64,000 nucleotides of DNA from an uncultured Bacteroidota bacterium (lineage in GTDB: Bacteria; Bacteroidota; Bacteroidia; Chitinophagales; Chitinophagaceae), in contig CAIUZK010000172.1 of NCBI GenBank assembly GCA_903903635.1, positions 21,993 through 85,992 of the forward strand. The letters are read 5' to 3'. This document shows, one piece after another, positions 17,611-27,200 of this stretch; position 1 is the stretch's first letter, and each line of letters starts with the position of its first letter. The notes beneath the pieces were generated by a model. It had not been told where the DNA came from. It saw only the letters and a list, made by a program, of their open reading frames with translations, and searched no databases. Both the position numbers and the translations under genes were made by a program.

Positions 17611-18109
17611 AGTAAATTGTTTGATAAGAGGCTGAGCAGTTTACAATCAGGTTTCAGGGGGTGGTGTACGGTTTCTTTTTGTTATTCAGGTTATTCGAAA
17701 ATTGGTGTTGATATTCATGCAGTTGTGAAAATTAGGGTCAATTTTTATAATGCGATAATGTGGGGGAAATGCGATAATGTGGTAAATGTGCACACTCCTG
17801 AAATAGGTTTACAGCTTTGTTAGGTAATCCTGTTTTTGGGATATGTATCATATGATTGGGTTTTGGTACAGCACTAAGGATGGATATGGAAAGAGGGAGG
17901 TTGGGTATCTATGATAGTATGGGAAATGCACAATGATAGATCACTGGTGAGCTGTCATAGAAAATAATTCGCAATAACGGCGCGGATTTTAGCGCGATTT
18001 ATGGTTTTTTTGGGCAAGGTTTGGATATTGTATAAATTTGTTGGGTGTCGCGGCGGCTTATTGGCGGTTTTGCTAATGTGTACTGTGGTGGATAATTAGT
18101 TTCTAACTA
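17611..18109. other. non-coding stretch left of the first repeat
   Basis: About 500 bases with no credible gene, between cyanophycinase and the first MITE-like copy. The base composition is uneven and G-rich on the plus strand. No tRNA, known RNA or insertion sequence was recognised. It looks like decayed or filler sequence. Confidence 0.5.
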
Positions 18110-18112
18110 TTA

Positions 18113-18305
18113 GGAACGTTGACGAAATAAGTTCCACCATATTGCGAAGTTATATTTCTTTTATTAACTGCCATAGCTTTAGCGAAGGCATGTTTTATGA
18201 GGCGTAAAATCTGCATCCCGAAAGCTTTCGGGATAAAGACTTTTACAACGAAATAAAAATGGGATAGAACGAGTAAGATGGTGGGAGTTATTTTGCCATC
18301 GTTCC
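18113..18305 (+). repeat. MITE-like element, copy 1 (193 bp)
   Basis: This shares a near-identical sequence with 20082-20270 in the same orientation. Only one mismatch occurs in the first 102 bases, and strong identity returns in the last ~70. The ends are short inverted repeats, GGAACG and CGTTCC, and TTA flanks the element on both sides (18110-18112 and 18306-18308), as a 3-bp target duplication would. A second inverted repeat GGAAC/GTTCC sits just inside the left end. The centre (18215-18234) is a perfect 20-bp palindrome built on CCCGAAAGCTTTCGGG, different from the centre of copy 2. It ends ~120 bp before the Fic start. Confidence 0.8.
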
Positions 18306-18426
18306 TTAGCAATTACATTCAGCAGAGCCAAAAATTTCCCCTGTCTTTTTCTTGGAAAAGAATCTATATTTTGTTGCAGGGATTGAGAGGGAAAGCGCAT
18401 TTTTGAGTTTTTTTAAAACATTGGTT

Positions 18427-19755
18427 ATGAGCTTCGAAGATAAACTGGCGGTAATAGACCAGATGAAACAACAAATGGATGCACATGGGCCATTGTATGC
18501 TGAATTGCAGAAGAGGATCAATTATAAGTTCAGGCTGGAGTGGAACTACAACTCGAATATAATGGAAGGCAACTCGCTGACCAGGCAGGAGACGAGGAGC
18601 GTAATGGTGGGTAATATAACTGTGGGCGGCAAGCCGCTGAAGGATGTGCTGGAGATGAAAGGACATGATGAGGTGGTGAAGGAAATAATAAAAATGGGGC
18701 AGGGTGATCTGAACCTTAGCGAGGCACGGATAAAGAAAATGCACACCGAAATAATGCATGAGGACGACCCCGGAAAGAAAAAGTTTATTGGCATATGGAA
18801 AACACAGAATAACTACCTCTTCAACTATAAAAATGAACGGGTAGACTTTGTGCCCTGCAGTGAAGTGAAAGAAAGGATGCACCAACTGGTGGATTGGCTG
18901 AATGCGGAGAAAGACAAAATTCAGCGGAAAGATAAAGGCGCTATGCACCCCATAGCCCTGGCATTTAGGTTTCACCTGGATTATATAAGCATACACCCAT
19001 TCTATGATGGTAATGGCCGGACGGCAAGGATATTTACCAACCTGATATTGGTGGCCTATGGCTACCCGCCACTATATATAAAGCTGGAAGAAAAGGACCG
19101 CTATTACCAATACCTGGCCGATGTGCAGGAATATGGCGGCGCAAAGGACCTGTTTTATGATTTTATGGGGGATATGCTGATGCGGTCTATGCATATTGTA
19201 TTGGATGCAATAGCAGGTAAGGGTGTGGAAGAACCTGATGATATAGATAAGGAGATAGCGATGTGGAAGAAGGAGTTAAGTGTAATGACCGATGAGCCGG
19301 TACCGAAATCATTGGAGATAATAGTGGATTTATATAATAATAGTATTAGCCCTTTTATTGATAGACTCCTGATAAAATTTCATAAAAACTTCCATGATCT
19401 TTTTACTAAATGGAATGTATATGGGGATATTGATAACCAAGTACTCAATGATCAATATCAATCTAAAGCTTCAGTAGATAACTTCATGAAAAGCAGCCCT
19501 CATGAACGTATTAGAGGGCTTTCAGTAACAATGTTTATGATTGGATTTAAAAAAAATGGTGCAAACGCTTTTGATATAGCTGAAACTATCCATTTAAAAT
19601 TTGAAAATTTTGTGTATAAAATTTCATTTAATGGAAGCGTTGTAGCTGAGAAACTTTATAATCAATCACTCTCCGATGAGGATGAAGCCAAAATAATTCA
19701 GGATGCGGTGGCGATGACCTTCAATAAAATTAAAGGGTTGATAAAAAATAAGTAG
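18427..19755 (+). CDS. Fic-domain protein (class II, N-terminal inhibitory motif)
   Basis: A Fic-family AMP- or nucleotide-transferase of 442 residues. The catalytic loop is intact at 190-198, HPFYDGNGR, followed by TARIFTNLIL. The inhibitory helix motif [S/T]xxxE[G/N] is present as SNIMEG at 43-48, which places it with class II enzymes that are autoinhibited by an intramolecular glutamate. Residues ~300-442 form a C-terminal region without a recognised winged helix and are visibly AT-richer than the Fic core. The ATG at 18427 was chosen over a TTG at 18352. The gene lies between two direct ~190-bp repeats and separates the cyanophycin genes, so it is probably an insertion. No antitoxin-like gene is adjacent. 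The target is unknown. Confidence 0.88.
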   Translation: MSFEDKLAVIDQMKQQMDAHGPLYAELQKRINYKFRLEWNYNSNIMEGNSLTRQETRSVMVGNITVGGKPLKDVLEMKGHDEVVKEIIKMGQGDLNLSEARIKKMHTEIMHEDDPGKKKFIGIWKTQNNYLFNYKNERVDFVPCSEVKERMHQLVDWLNAEKDKIQRKDKGAMHPIALAFRFHLDYISIHPFYDGNGRTARIFTNLILVAYGYPPLYIKLEEKDRYYQYLADVQEYGGAKDLFYDFMGDMLMRSMHIVLDAIAGKGVEEPDDIDKEIAMWKKELSVMTDEPVPKSLEIIVDLYNNSISPFIDRLLIKFHKNFHDLFTKWNVYGDIDNQVLNDQYQSKASVDNFMKSSPHERIRGLSVTMFMIGFKKNGANAFDIAETIHLKFENFVYKISFNGSVVAEKLYNQSLSDEDEAKIIQDAVAMTFNKIKGLIKNK

Positions 19756-20078
19756 GAGTAAGGGGTGGAATTAAGGATTAAGGATTAAGAGGAGAAGACT
19801 TGAGAGAGATAAAACCGCAGTACTACCCAAAACTTACTGCGGTTTGAGCAATGAAGAAGCGGTACTAAGTACAGTACTGCTATTATAGCAAAATGAATGT
19901 GAGAAGCTAGAACCCAAGCGGTAATGACTAATAGCCCGATAAAGCGATTTAGTACAAGCGTGCTATGGCCACTGAGGCCAGATAGTAATTCCAAAGCCCG
20001 GACCCCAATAGATCTATACGCTCCGGAACACCTAAGGATTTTATTTATTCAATATTGTTTCCCACAAATTTTATTACC
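19756..20078. other. structured non-coding region after the Fic gene
   Basis: About 320 bases with no credible gene. It holds a perfect 11-bp hairpin at 19812-19845 and a second inverted repeat GCGGTACT/AGTACTGC near 19860-19880. Further right is a GGCC-centred small hairpin around 19966-19985. Composition is more GC-rich than typical intergenic DNA here. It may be a decayed mobile element or an RNA; no family was recognised. Confidence 0.45.
19812..19845 (+). terminator. hairpin downstream of fic
   Basis: AAACCGCAGTA and TACTGCGGTTT pair perfectly around a 12-base loop, 57 bases after the Fic stop codon. There is no T tract, so it is only a weak terminator candidate. Confidence 0.4.
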
Positions 20079-20081
20079 TTA

Positions 20082-20270
20082 GGAACGTTGACGAAATAAG
20101 TTCCATCATATTGCGAAGTTATATTTCTTTTATTAACTGCCATAGCTTTAGCGAAGGCATGTTTTATGAGGCGTAAAATCTGCGAATAATGAATTATTTA
20201 AAGACTTTTGCAACGAAATAAAAATGGAATAGAACGGCTAAGATGGTGGGAGTTATTTAGTCATTATTCC
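20082..20270 (+). repeat. MITE-like element, copy 2 (189 bp)
   Basis: Direct repeat of 18113-18305, flanked by TTA on both sides (20079-20081 and 20271-20273). The right terminal inverted repeat has drifted to ATTCC. The variable centre here is the AT-rich inverted repeat AATAAT/ATTATT, not the GC-rich palindrome of copy 1, so hairpin potential is kept while sequence is not. It ends 23 bases before the cyanophycin synthetase start and may carry or disturb its promoter. Confidence 0.8.
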
Positions 20271-20293
20271 TTATACGCAAATTAACTTTACCG

Positions 20294-22915
20294 ATGAAAA
20301 TACTGGATATAAAGGCGATGAACGGCCCCAACTACTGGAGCGCCAACAGGCATAAGCTGATCGTGATGCTGCTGGACCTTGAAGATATGGAAGAACTGCC
20401 TACCGATAAGATACCCGGTTTTCTGGACCGGCTGGGTAAACTGATGCCTAGTCTGTATGAACATCGCTGCAGCGAGGGTGTACCGGGGGGATTTTTTATG
20501 CGGGTGGAAGAGGGTACCTGGATGGGCCATGTGATAGAGCATATTGCCCTGGAGTTGCAAACACTGGCAGGCATGGACACCGGTTTTGGGCGTACCAGGG
20601 AAACAAAGGACAGGGGCATCTATCATGTGGTGTTCAGCTATATGGAGGCCAAGGCCGGTATTTATACTGCCAGGGCTGCAGTGAATATAGCTCAGGCACT
20701 GGCAGATGATGTGCCTTGCTACCTGGAAGAGGAAATACAAAACCTGCGCGAAATAAGGGAAAATGAGCGGCTGGGTCCCAGTACGGGCAGCATAGTAGAG
20801 GAGGCTGAACGGAGGAAGATACCGTTCATCAGGCTGAACAGGCATAGCCTGGTGCAACTGGGTTATGGTGTGAATCAATGCCGTATTCAGGCTACCATAG
20901 CCAGCACCACCAGCAGCATAGCCGTGGAACTGGCTTGTGATAAGGAGGAAACGAAAAATCTGCTGGAGGCATCGGAGATACCTGTGCCTCGTGGGAGGAT
21001 AGTGTATGATGAGGATGACCTGCAGGCGTGTATTGACAAGATAGGGTATCCGGTTGTGACGAAGCCGGTAAACGGCAATCATGGCAAGGGCGCTACGACC
21101 AACATTCGTACCTGGCAAGATGCTGTGGAAGGACTGAAGGCGGCCAAGGTATATGGCAGGGCTGTGATCTGTGAGAAATTTATAACCGGCAGGGACTTCA
21201 GGGTATTGGTGATCAATTATAAATTTGTAGCAGCGGCACTGCGCACTCCGGCTGCAGTGACCGGCGATGGCGTGCATACCATACAGGAACTGATTGACAT
21301 AGTGAACAGCGATCCGCGGCGTGGCTACGGGCATGAAAAAATGCTTACCACCATCAAGATAGATGACTTTACCAGAGATATGCTGGTGAAGAAAAGTTAT
21401 ACGATGGAGACCGTGCTGGCCAAAGGTGAGGAGATGTGGCTGAAACCCACTGCCAACCTTAGCACAGGTGGTACGGCTACAGATGTGACCGATTTTGTGC
21501 ATCCCAATAATGTGTTTATGTGCGAGCGCATAGCCCGCATCATCGGCCTCAATATATGCGGTATAGATATTATGGCCAGCGACCTCTCTACACCTATTAC
21601 CGACAATGGCGGCAGTGTGCTGGAGGTAAATGCAGCGCCGGGCTTCAGGATGCATCTGGACCCTACTGAAGGACTGGCCCGCAATGTTGCTGAGCCGGTG
21701 ATAGATATGCTTTATCCGCCAGGCTCATCGGCAAGGATACCGATCATAGCCGTATCGGGTACAAATGGTAAAACAACAACTACCAGACTTATAGCGCATA
21801 TAGTAAAACAGATGGGCTATAAGGTGGGCTATACCACTACCGATGGTATATATATACAGAACCAGCTCATGATGAAGGGTGATTGCACGGGGCCGGTGAG
21901 CGCAGAATTTGTGCTGAGGGACCCGACCGTAAACTATGCTGTGCTGGAATGCGCACGGGGCGGCATTCTCAGGGCTGGCCTGGGTTTTCATCACTGCGAT
22001 GTGGCGGTAGTGACCAATGTGGCGGAAGACCATATGAACCTGGGCGGCATAGATACGCTGGATAAACTGGCCAGGGTGAAAAGTGTAGCGGTGCAAACGG
22101 TATTTCCGGAGGGCTGTGCCATACTGAATGCAGATGATGACCTGGTGTATGATATGCACAAGGAACTGAAATGCAAAGTGGCTTATTTTTCGCTGAATGA
22201 AAACAGCGGCAGGGTGAAGCGGCATTGTGCCAAGGGAGGTATAGCAGCCATATACGAAAACGGCTACATAACCATTCTGAAAGGAAGCTGGAAGATAAGG
22301 GTAGAGAAGGTAACCAACATTCCGCTTACCTTCTCGGGAATGGCGGAGTTTAACATTGCCAACGTGCTGGCAGCCACACTGGCGGCTTATGTGCAGGACT
22401 TTAAGACAGACGATATAAGGCAGGCGTTGCAGACATTTGTGCCATCGCCGGCGCTTACACCGGGCAGGATGAATATGTTCCACTTTCATGATTATTCGGT
22501 GATGCTGGACTACGCACACAATACACATGGATTTATGGCGCTTGGCAAATTCCTGGCTACCATAAATGCATCAAAAAAGGTGGGTATCATAGCCGGAGTG
22601 GGCGACAGGAGGGATGAGGATATAATATCGCTGGGCGAGGTATCGGCAAAGATCTTTGACGAGATAATCATAAGGCAGGATAAAAACCTGCGCGGCCGCA
22701 CCGAGCAAAATATAATAGACCTCATGACGGAAGGCATACAGAATGTAGATCCGGATAAAAAGATAACAGTGATAAGGAAGGAAAGCGAGGCCATAGACTA
22801 TGCAATGAAGAATGCGGTTAAGGATAGCTTTATTGTGATAACGAGCGATGTGGTGCCCGATGCGCTGGAACAGGTGAAGAGCTATAAGGCAAGGGAAGAC
22901 GGGGCTAAAATCTAG
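20294..22915 (+). CDS. cphA: cyanophycin synthetase
   Basis: Makes cyanophycin, a nitrogen/carbon storage polymer with an Asp backbone and Arg side chains, without a ribosome. The 873 residues match CphA. An N-terminal domain (~1-200) begins KILDIKAMNGPNYWS. An ATP-grasp domain (~210-470) includes KPVNGNHGKG and EVNAAPGFRMH. A Mur-ligase-like domain carries the P-loop GTNGKTTT from 489, then LDYAHNTHGF and GVGDRRDEDI. All three catalytic domains are complete. It forms a divergent locus with the cyanophycinase gene at 16689-17564, now separated by the Fic cassette. The product is expected to form insoluble cytoplasmic granules. Confidence 0.96.
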   Translation: MKILDIKAMNGPNYWSANRHKLIVMLLDLEDMEELPTDKIPGFLDRLGKLMPSLYEHRCSEGVPGGFFMRVEEGTWMGHVIEHIALELQTLAGMDTGFGRTRETKDRGIYHVVFSYMEAKAGIYTARAAVNIAQALADDVPCYLEEEIQNLREIRENERLGPSTGSIVEEAERRKIPFIRLNRHSLVQLGYGVNQCRIQATIASTTSSIAVELACDKEETKNLLEASEIPVPRGRIVYDEDDLQACIDKIGYPVVTKPVNGNHGKGATTNIRTWQDAVEGLKAAKVYGRAVICEKFITGRDFRVLVINYKFVAAALRTPAAVTGDGVHTIQELIDIVNSDPRRGYGHEKMLTTIKIDDFTRDMLVKKSYTMETVLAKGEEMWLKPTANLSTGGTATDVTDFVHPNNVFMCERIARIIGLNICGIDIMASDLSTPITDNGGSVLEVNAAPGFRMHLDPTEGLARNVAEPVIDMLYPPGSSARIPIIAVSGTNGKTTTTRLIAHIVKQMGYKVGYTTTDGIYIQNQLMMKGDCTGPVSAEFVLRDPTVNYAVLECARGGILRAGLGFHHCDVAVVTNVAEDHMNLGGIDTLDKLARVKSVAVQTVFPEGCAILNADDDLVYDMHKELKCKVAYFSLNENSGRVKRHCAKGGIAAIYENGYITILKGSWKIRVEKVTNIPLTFSGMAEFNIANVLAATLAAYVQDFKTDDIRQALQTFVPSPALTPGRMNMFHFHDYSVMLDYAHNTHGFMALGKFLATINASKKVGIIAGVGDRRDEDIISLGEVSAKIFDEIIIRQDKNLRGRTEQNIIDLMTEGIQNVDPDKKITVIRKESEAIDYAMKNAVKDSFIVITSDVVPDALEQVKSYKAREDGAKI

Positions 22916-23022
22916 CAGGGCAATATGCATTAAATAATAATCGGCATGGCTGGTATGGGTATAAATAGCCCATTGCCAGCCATGTTCTTTAAAATGAAAT
23001 CGGCAAGATGGTATTTAATAAA

Positions 23023-23030
23023 TAATTTTG
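23023..23030 (+). promoter_or_regulatory. -7 element before the 2-hydroxyacid dehydrogenase
   Basis: TAATTTTG fits TAnnTTTG, 19 bases before the ATG at 23050. Confidence 0.5.
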
Positions 23031-23049
23031 CTGCAAACAAGCACCACAG

Positions 23050-23988
23050 ATGGGTAATATAGGAAAGGTTTTGATTGCTGCGCCTGTACACCATGTACTT
23101 ATGGATGCGCTGGTGACTAAAGGTTTTGAGTGCATAGTAGCGGAACAAATTACACAGGCCAGGGCATTTGAGCTTATTAAGGATTGCGTGGGTGTGATCA
23201 CTTCTACCAGGATACAACTGGATAAAGACCTGTTGGATGCTGCTCCAAAGTTGCAATGGATTGGGAGAATGGGGTCGGGGATGGAGGTAATAGACATGGA
23301 TTATGCACGTAAAAAAGGGATTATTTGCTTTTTTAGTCCGGAGGGCAATTGCAATGCTGTGGGGGAACATGCTATGGGGATGTTGTTGTCTGTAATAAGA
23401 AGGATTAGCTGGAGCCATAATGAACTGAAGGAAAATATCTGGAAGCGGGAAGAAAACAGGGGAACCGAACTGGAAGGAAAAACAGTAGGTATAATTGGGT
23501 ATGGACATACCGGGGCTGCTTTTGCCAAAAAACTAATTGGTTTTGATGTTCGGGTGATAGCCTACGATAAATATTTGACCAATGCCATTCCCAGGCACAT
23601 AATGCGTGCCAATAGCCTGGACATATTGATGCGGGAGGCAGATATTCTTAGTTTTCATGTGCCACTTCAGGCTGATACTATACATTATTTTAACAATGAG
23701 TTTCTGGATGGGATGCAAAAACAGTTTCTGCTGATAAATACATCGCGGGGGCAGGTGGTAGATATGCAAGTTGTTTACAATGGGCTGATTTCAGGAAAGA
23801 TAGTGGGGGCGTGCCTGGATGTATTTGAACAGGAGCCAATAACAGGGATGATACCAAATATATTAAATATATTTAATGAAATAAAAATGATGGAAAATGT
23901 GGTAGTAACGCCACATATCGCAGGGTACACGTTTGAGGCATTGTATAAAATGAGCAAAGTACTGGCCGAAAAGCTGGGAGCGCCTTGA
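23050..23988 (+). CDS. D-2-hydroxyacid dehydrogenase (SerA-like)
   Basis: NAD-dependent oxidoreductase of the D-isomer-specific 2-hydroxyacid dehydrogenase family, 312 residues. The NAD-binding GxGxxG appears as GIIGYGHTGAAF at about 146-157. The catalytic Arg and Glu lie in INTSRGQVVD and CLDVFEQEP, and the His is in TPHIAGYT. It lacks the C-terminal ACT domain of full phosphoglycerate dehydrogenases. Phosphoglycerate, hydroxypyruvate or a related 2-oxoacid could be the substrate. The gene follows cphA by 134 bases but has its own promoter element. Confidence 0.88.
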   Translation: MGNIGKVLIAAPVHHVLMDALVTKGFECIVAEQITQARAFELIKDCVGVITSTRIQLDKDLLDAAPKLQWIGRMGSGMEVIDMDYARKKGIICFFSPEGNCNAVGEHAMGMLLSVIRRISWSHNELKENIWKREENRGTELEGKTVGIIGYGHTGAAFAKKLIGFDVRVIAYDKYLTNAIPRHIMRANSLDILMREADILSFHVPLQADTIHYFNNEFLDGMQKQFLLINTSRGQVVDMQVVYNGLISGKIVGACLDVFEQEPITGMIPNILNIFNEIKMMENVVVTPHIAGYTFEALYKMSKVLAEKLGAP

Positions 23989-24272
23989 AAAACGACTTAA
24001 CATAGTGTTTTGAAAATACATATCACATATTACATAAATAATATATTTAGCATGTGTTAAGAACAACAAAAAAAATATTTTCTTTTTTACCCAAGATTTT
24101 GAGCTGGTTTATCGTCTATTATAGCAGAACCTTAATCATTAAAGCTTAAATAAGGATATTTATTTGAAAATTATATGGGCGGTTCGAGGAAAATTAATTT
24201 GTTGCGTGCGGATTTTTAACAGAATTTTTTACCTTTACGCCCTCATTTGCTAATAATTTATTAACACTAGAT
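23989..24272. promoter_or_regulatory. upstream region of the TonB receptor operon
   Basis: AT-rich, about 280 bases, with no gene. The best -7 element is TACCTTTA around 24231-24238, one base off consensus and ~35 bases from the ATG. No other feature was recognised. Confidence 0.4.
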
Positions 24273-27200
24273 ATGACTCGTACTTTACGTTCTCTGTTTC
24301 TGTTTGTATTTATATCGCTATCAGGCTCGGCCATAGCACAGGAAATTGCCGGTATGGTAATCGATGAAAAGAAGGAACCAATGCTTAGTGCGGTGGTTCA
24401 GGTATATTCAGGCGGTATCCTAAAAGGCGGTAATGTTACCGACATGGATGGTAACTATCTGATCAAGCCACTGGATCCCGGTTATTATGATGTACTTGTT
24501 ATCTATGCGGGTTACGATTCCATCCTGACCAATAAAGTTATGGTATCTCCCGATCAGAGAACCACACTTAATTTCCAGATGACCAAGCATACCATCGGTA
24601 TTAAGGAAGTTATTATCAAGACGTATAAAAAACCTCTGGTAGATCAGGATAACCAAGGTAAACACTCACTGGACAGGGCTGAAATAGCAACTATACCAAC
24701 CAATCAGGTAACTGACGTGGTAAGTACTACAGTTGGTGTATACCAGTCGAAAAGAGGTTCTGATGTATCCATAGGTGGTGCACGTACTTCAGGTACATTG
24801 TACATTATAGACGGGGTACAGGTTCAGGGAACAACAGGTGTTGATCAGGCTCAGGGTTCGATAGACCAGATAGAAGTAATGTCATCTGGTATCTCTGCAA
24901 AATACGGAGACGTATCGGGTGGTGTAGTAAATATCACATCAAGGGGTGTTTCGCAGAAAATGACTGGTCAGGTACGCCTTCAGCATTCGGTTGACGGATA
25001 TAATAACAATCTTGCATCATTCTCTGTTGCCGGACCAATATACAAGAAGGCAATACCAGGAGATAAAACCCGTAAGAAGCCAGTACTTGGATTTGCACTG
25101 AGCGGCGATATTTACGAAGACCATGACAGGTATCCAACATTCAATCAGGAGTATACCGCAAAAGGTAGTGTAGTGGCTAACCTCCAGCAGAATCCTTTGA
25201 AAATAGGTAAAGACAACAGCGGCCAACCCACAGTTAACTACGCATCAGATTATGTTACATTGGCTGATATGACCAAGACCAAGATACCACCACACAATGT
25301 AATCAAAGAAGACAGGTTGAACGGAAAACTTGATTACCAGGTTACCGATAATATGCACCTTGTAGCAGGCGGATCATTAGATTATACACAACAAGATCTG
25401 TATTCCAGGGCACGTACGATGTTTGCACCTGAGGCTACACCTACCATGAATACCATTTCAGGTCGTGGTTATATCAGGTTCACACAGAAGTTTGGTAAAA
25501 CCGGTGACACATCATCAAGACACAGTATTATTTCTAATGCGTTCTATTCGGTTCAGGCTGATTACCAGAAATTGTACCAGATTGCTGAGGATCCGAAATT
25601 CAAGGAAAACATTTTCAACTATGCGTATATCGGACAGTTCAACGAGACTAGGGTTAATCGTTATTACGCCAATCAAACAGACTCTGCCAGTGGTAAAATG
25701 GGAACAATATTATTGTATAATAGTGTAACCGGTATTGATTTTAAGGCAAGTAATCTTAATCCAAATCTTGCAAACTATACTTCACAATTTTATAATTCCT
25801 TTGTACATGGCAACGGATTTACTCCGACTCAGCTTACTTCAATACAGGCTTACAATGGTTTAGTAAACGGAGATGAGCCACAATATACCTATGGCTTGTT
25901 CTACAGTCCGGGTGCAACTGAAAGCTATTATTCCAAGTTCAATTCAGACCAGTATGCGCTTGATGTTAATGCTTCATTCGACATCCTTGCAGGAAAAACA
26001 AAACATGCTATTCAATTTGGTCTGTACTATCAGCAGCGTATTGAAAGGAGTTACTCAGTTAGTGCGAATCTTTATGGATTTGGTACTCTTTCTTTGTGGC
26101 AGCGTATGCGCGACCTGGTATCAAGTCTTGATAACGGAAACCTGGCACTGGACAAGACACATCCTATGTTCCTGGTAAATGGTCAGGTACATACATTGGC
26201 TGAGGTAAGGAGCGGCGCTGTAATTCCTGGCTCCAATGATACCATTTTTTATAACTATGCCAATATCAGTACAGACAAAACGTTTGATAATAACCTGAGA
26301 AAAGCATTAGGATACAACAGTACCAGGAATATCAATATCGATTCAATTAATCCATCAGTGTTTAACCTGAATATGTTCTCGGCAGATGAGTTGCTTAACT
26401 CAGGTAATTCTTATGTTGGCTACCAGGGATATACCTATTCAGGAGGTGCTCAATCAGGCAGTGTTAATTTCAATGATTTCTGGACAAAGAAAGACAATAA
26501 CGGTAATTATACACGACCAATTACACCATTTAGTCCAAACTATATCGCCGGTTATTTACTTGATAATTTCAACTATAAAGATGTACACTTTAATGTGGGT
26601 GTACGTGTAGACAGGTATTCAGCAAATACGAAGGTGCTGAAAGATCCGTATTCAGAATCAGGAGAGTTGACAGCTAGCCAGGTATCAGGCACACTGAATA
26701 CAATCAATGGTGGCGTACATCCGGGAAATATGGCAGGCAACTATGTGGTATATGTAGATGATAACACATCCTCAAATCCATCAGTAATAGGTTACAGAAA
26801 TGGCAACAACTGGTACGACCCAACCGGGAAAGCCATTACAGATCCTTCAATATTGAAGCAATATTCAGGAGGTCGCGACCCTCAGCCGGCTTTGATAGAT
26901 ACAGTAAAAATATCGAGCAACAATTACAATCCTAACCTTGCCTTTACAGATTATACACCACAGGTTACCGTTCAGCCCCGTGTATCTTTCTCATTCCCGA
27001 TATCAGAGGTGGCTAATTTCTATGCTCACTATGATATCTATTCTCACAGGCCAACAGGACAGGTTGATGCAACAGCTAGGGATTATTATTATCTTCAGAA
27101 TACGGGTTCCTTCATTAACAATGCCAACCTGAAGCCAGAAAAGACTTATGATTATGAAGTTGGATTCCAGGAAAAAATCAACGACCATTCAGCTTTGACA

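Noticed and set aside
17581..17823. 80-codon frame next to cyanophycinase
   Set aside because: It overlaps the cyanophycinase promoter and has no recognisable features.
20288..22794. Long antisense frames across cphA, one of 455 codons
   Set aside because: These mirror the GC-rich coding strand of a well-supported gene. The peptides are His/Cys/Arg-rich nonsense with no family features.
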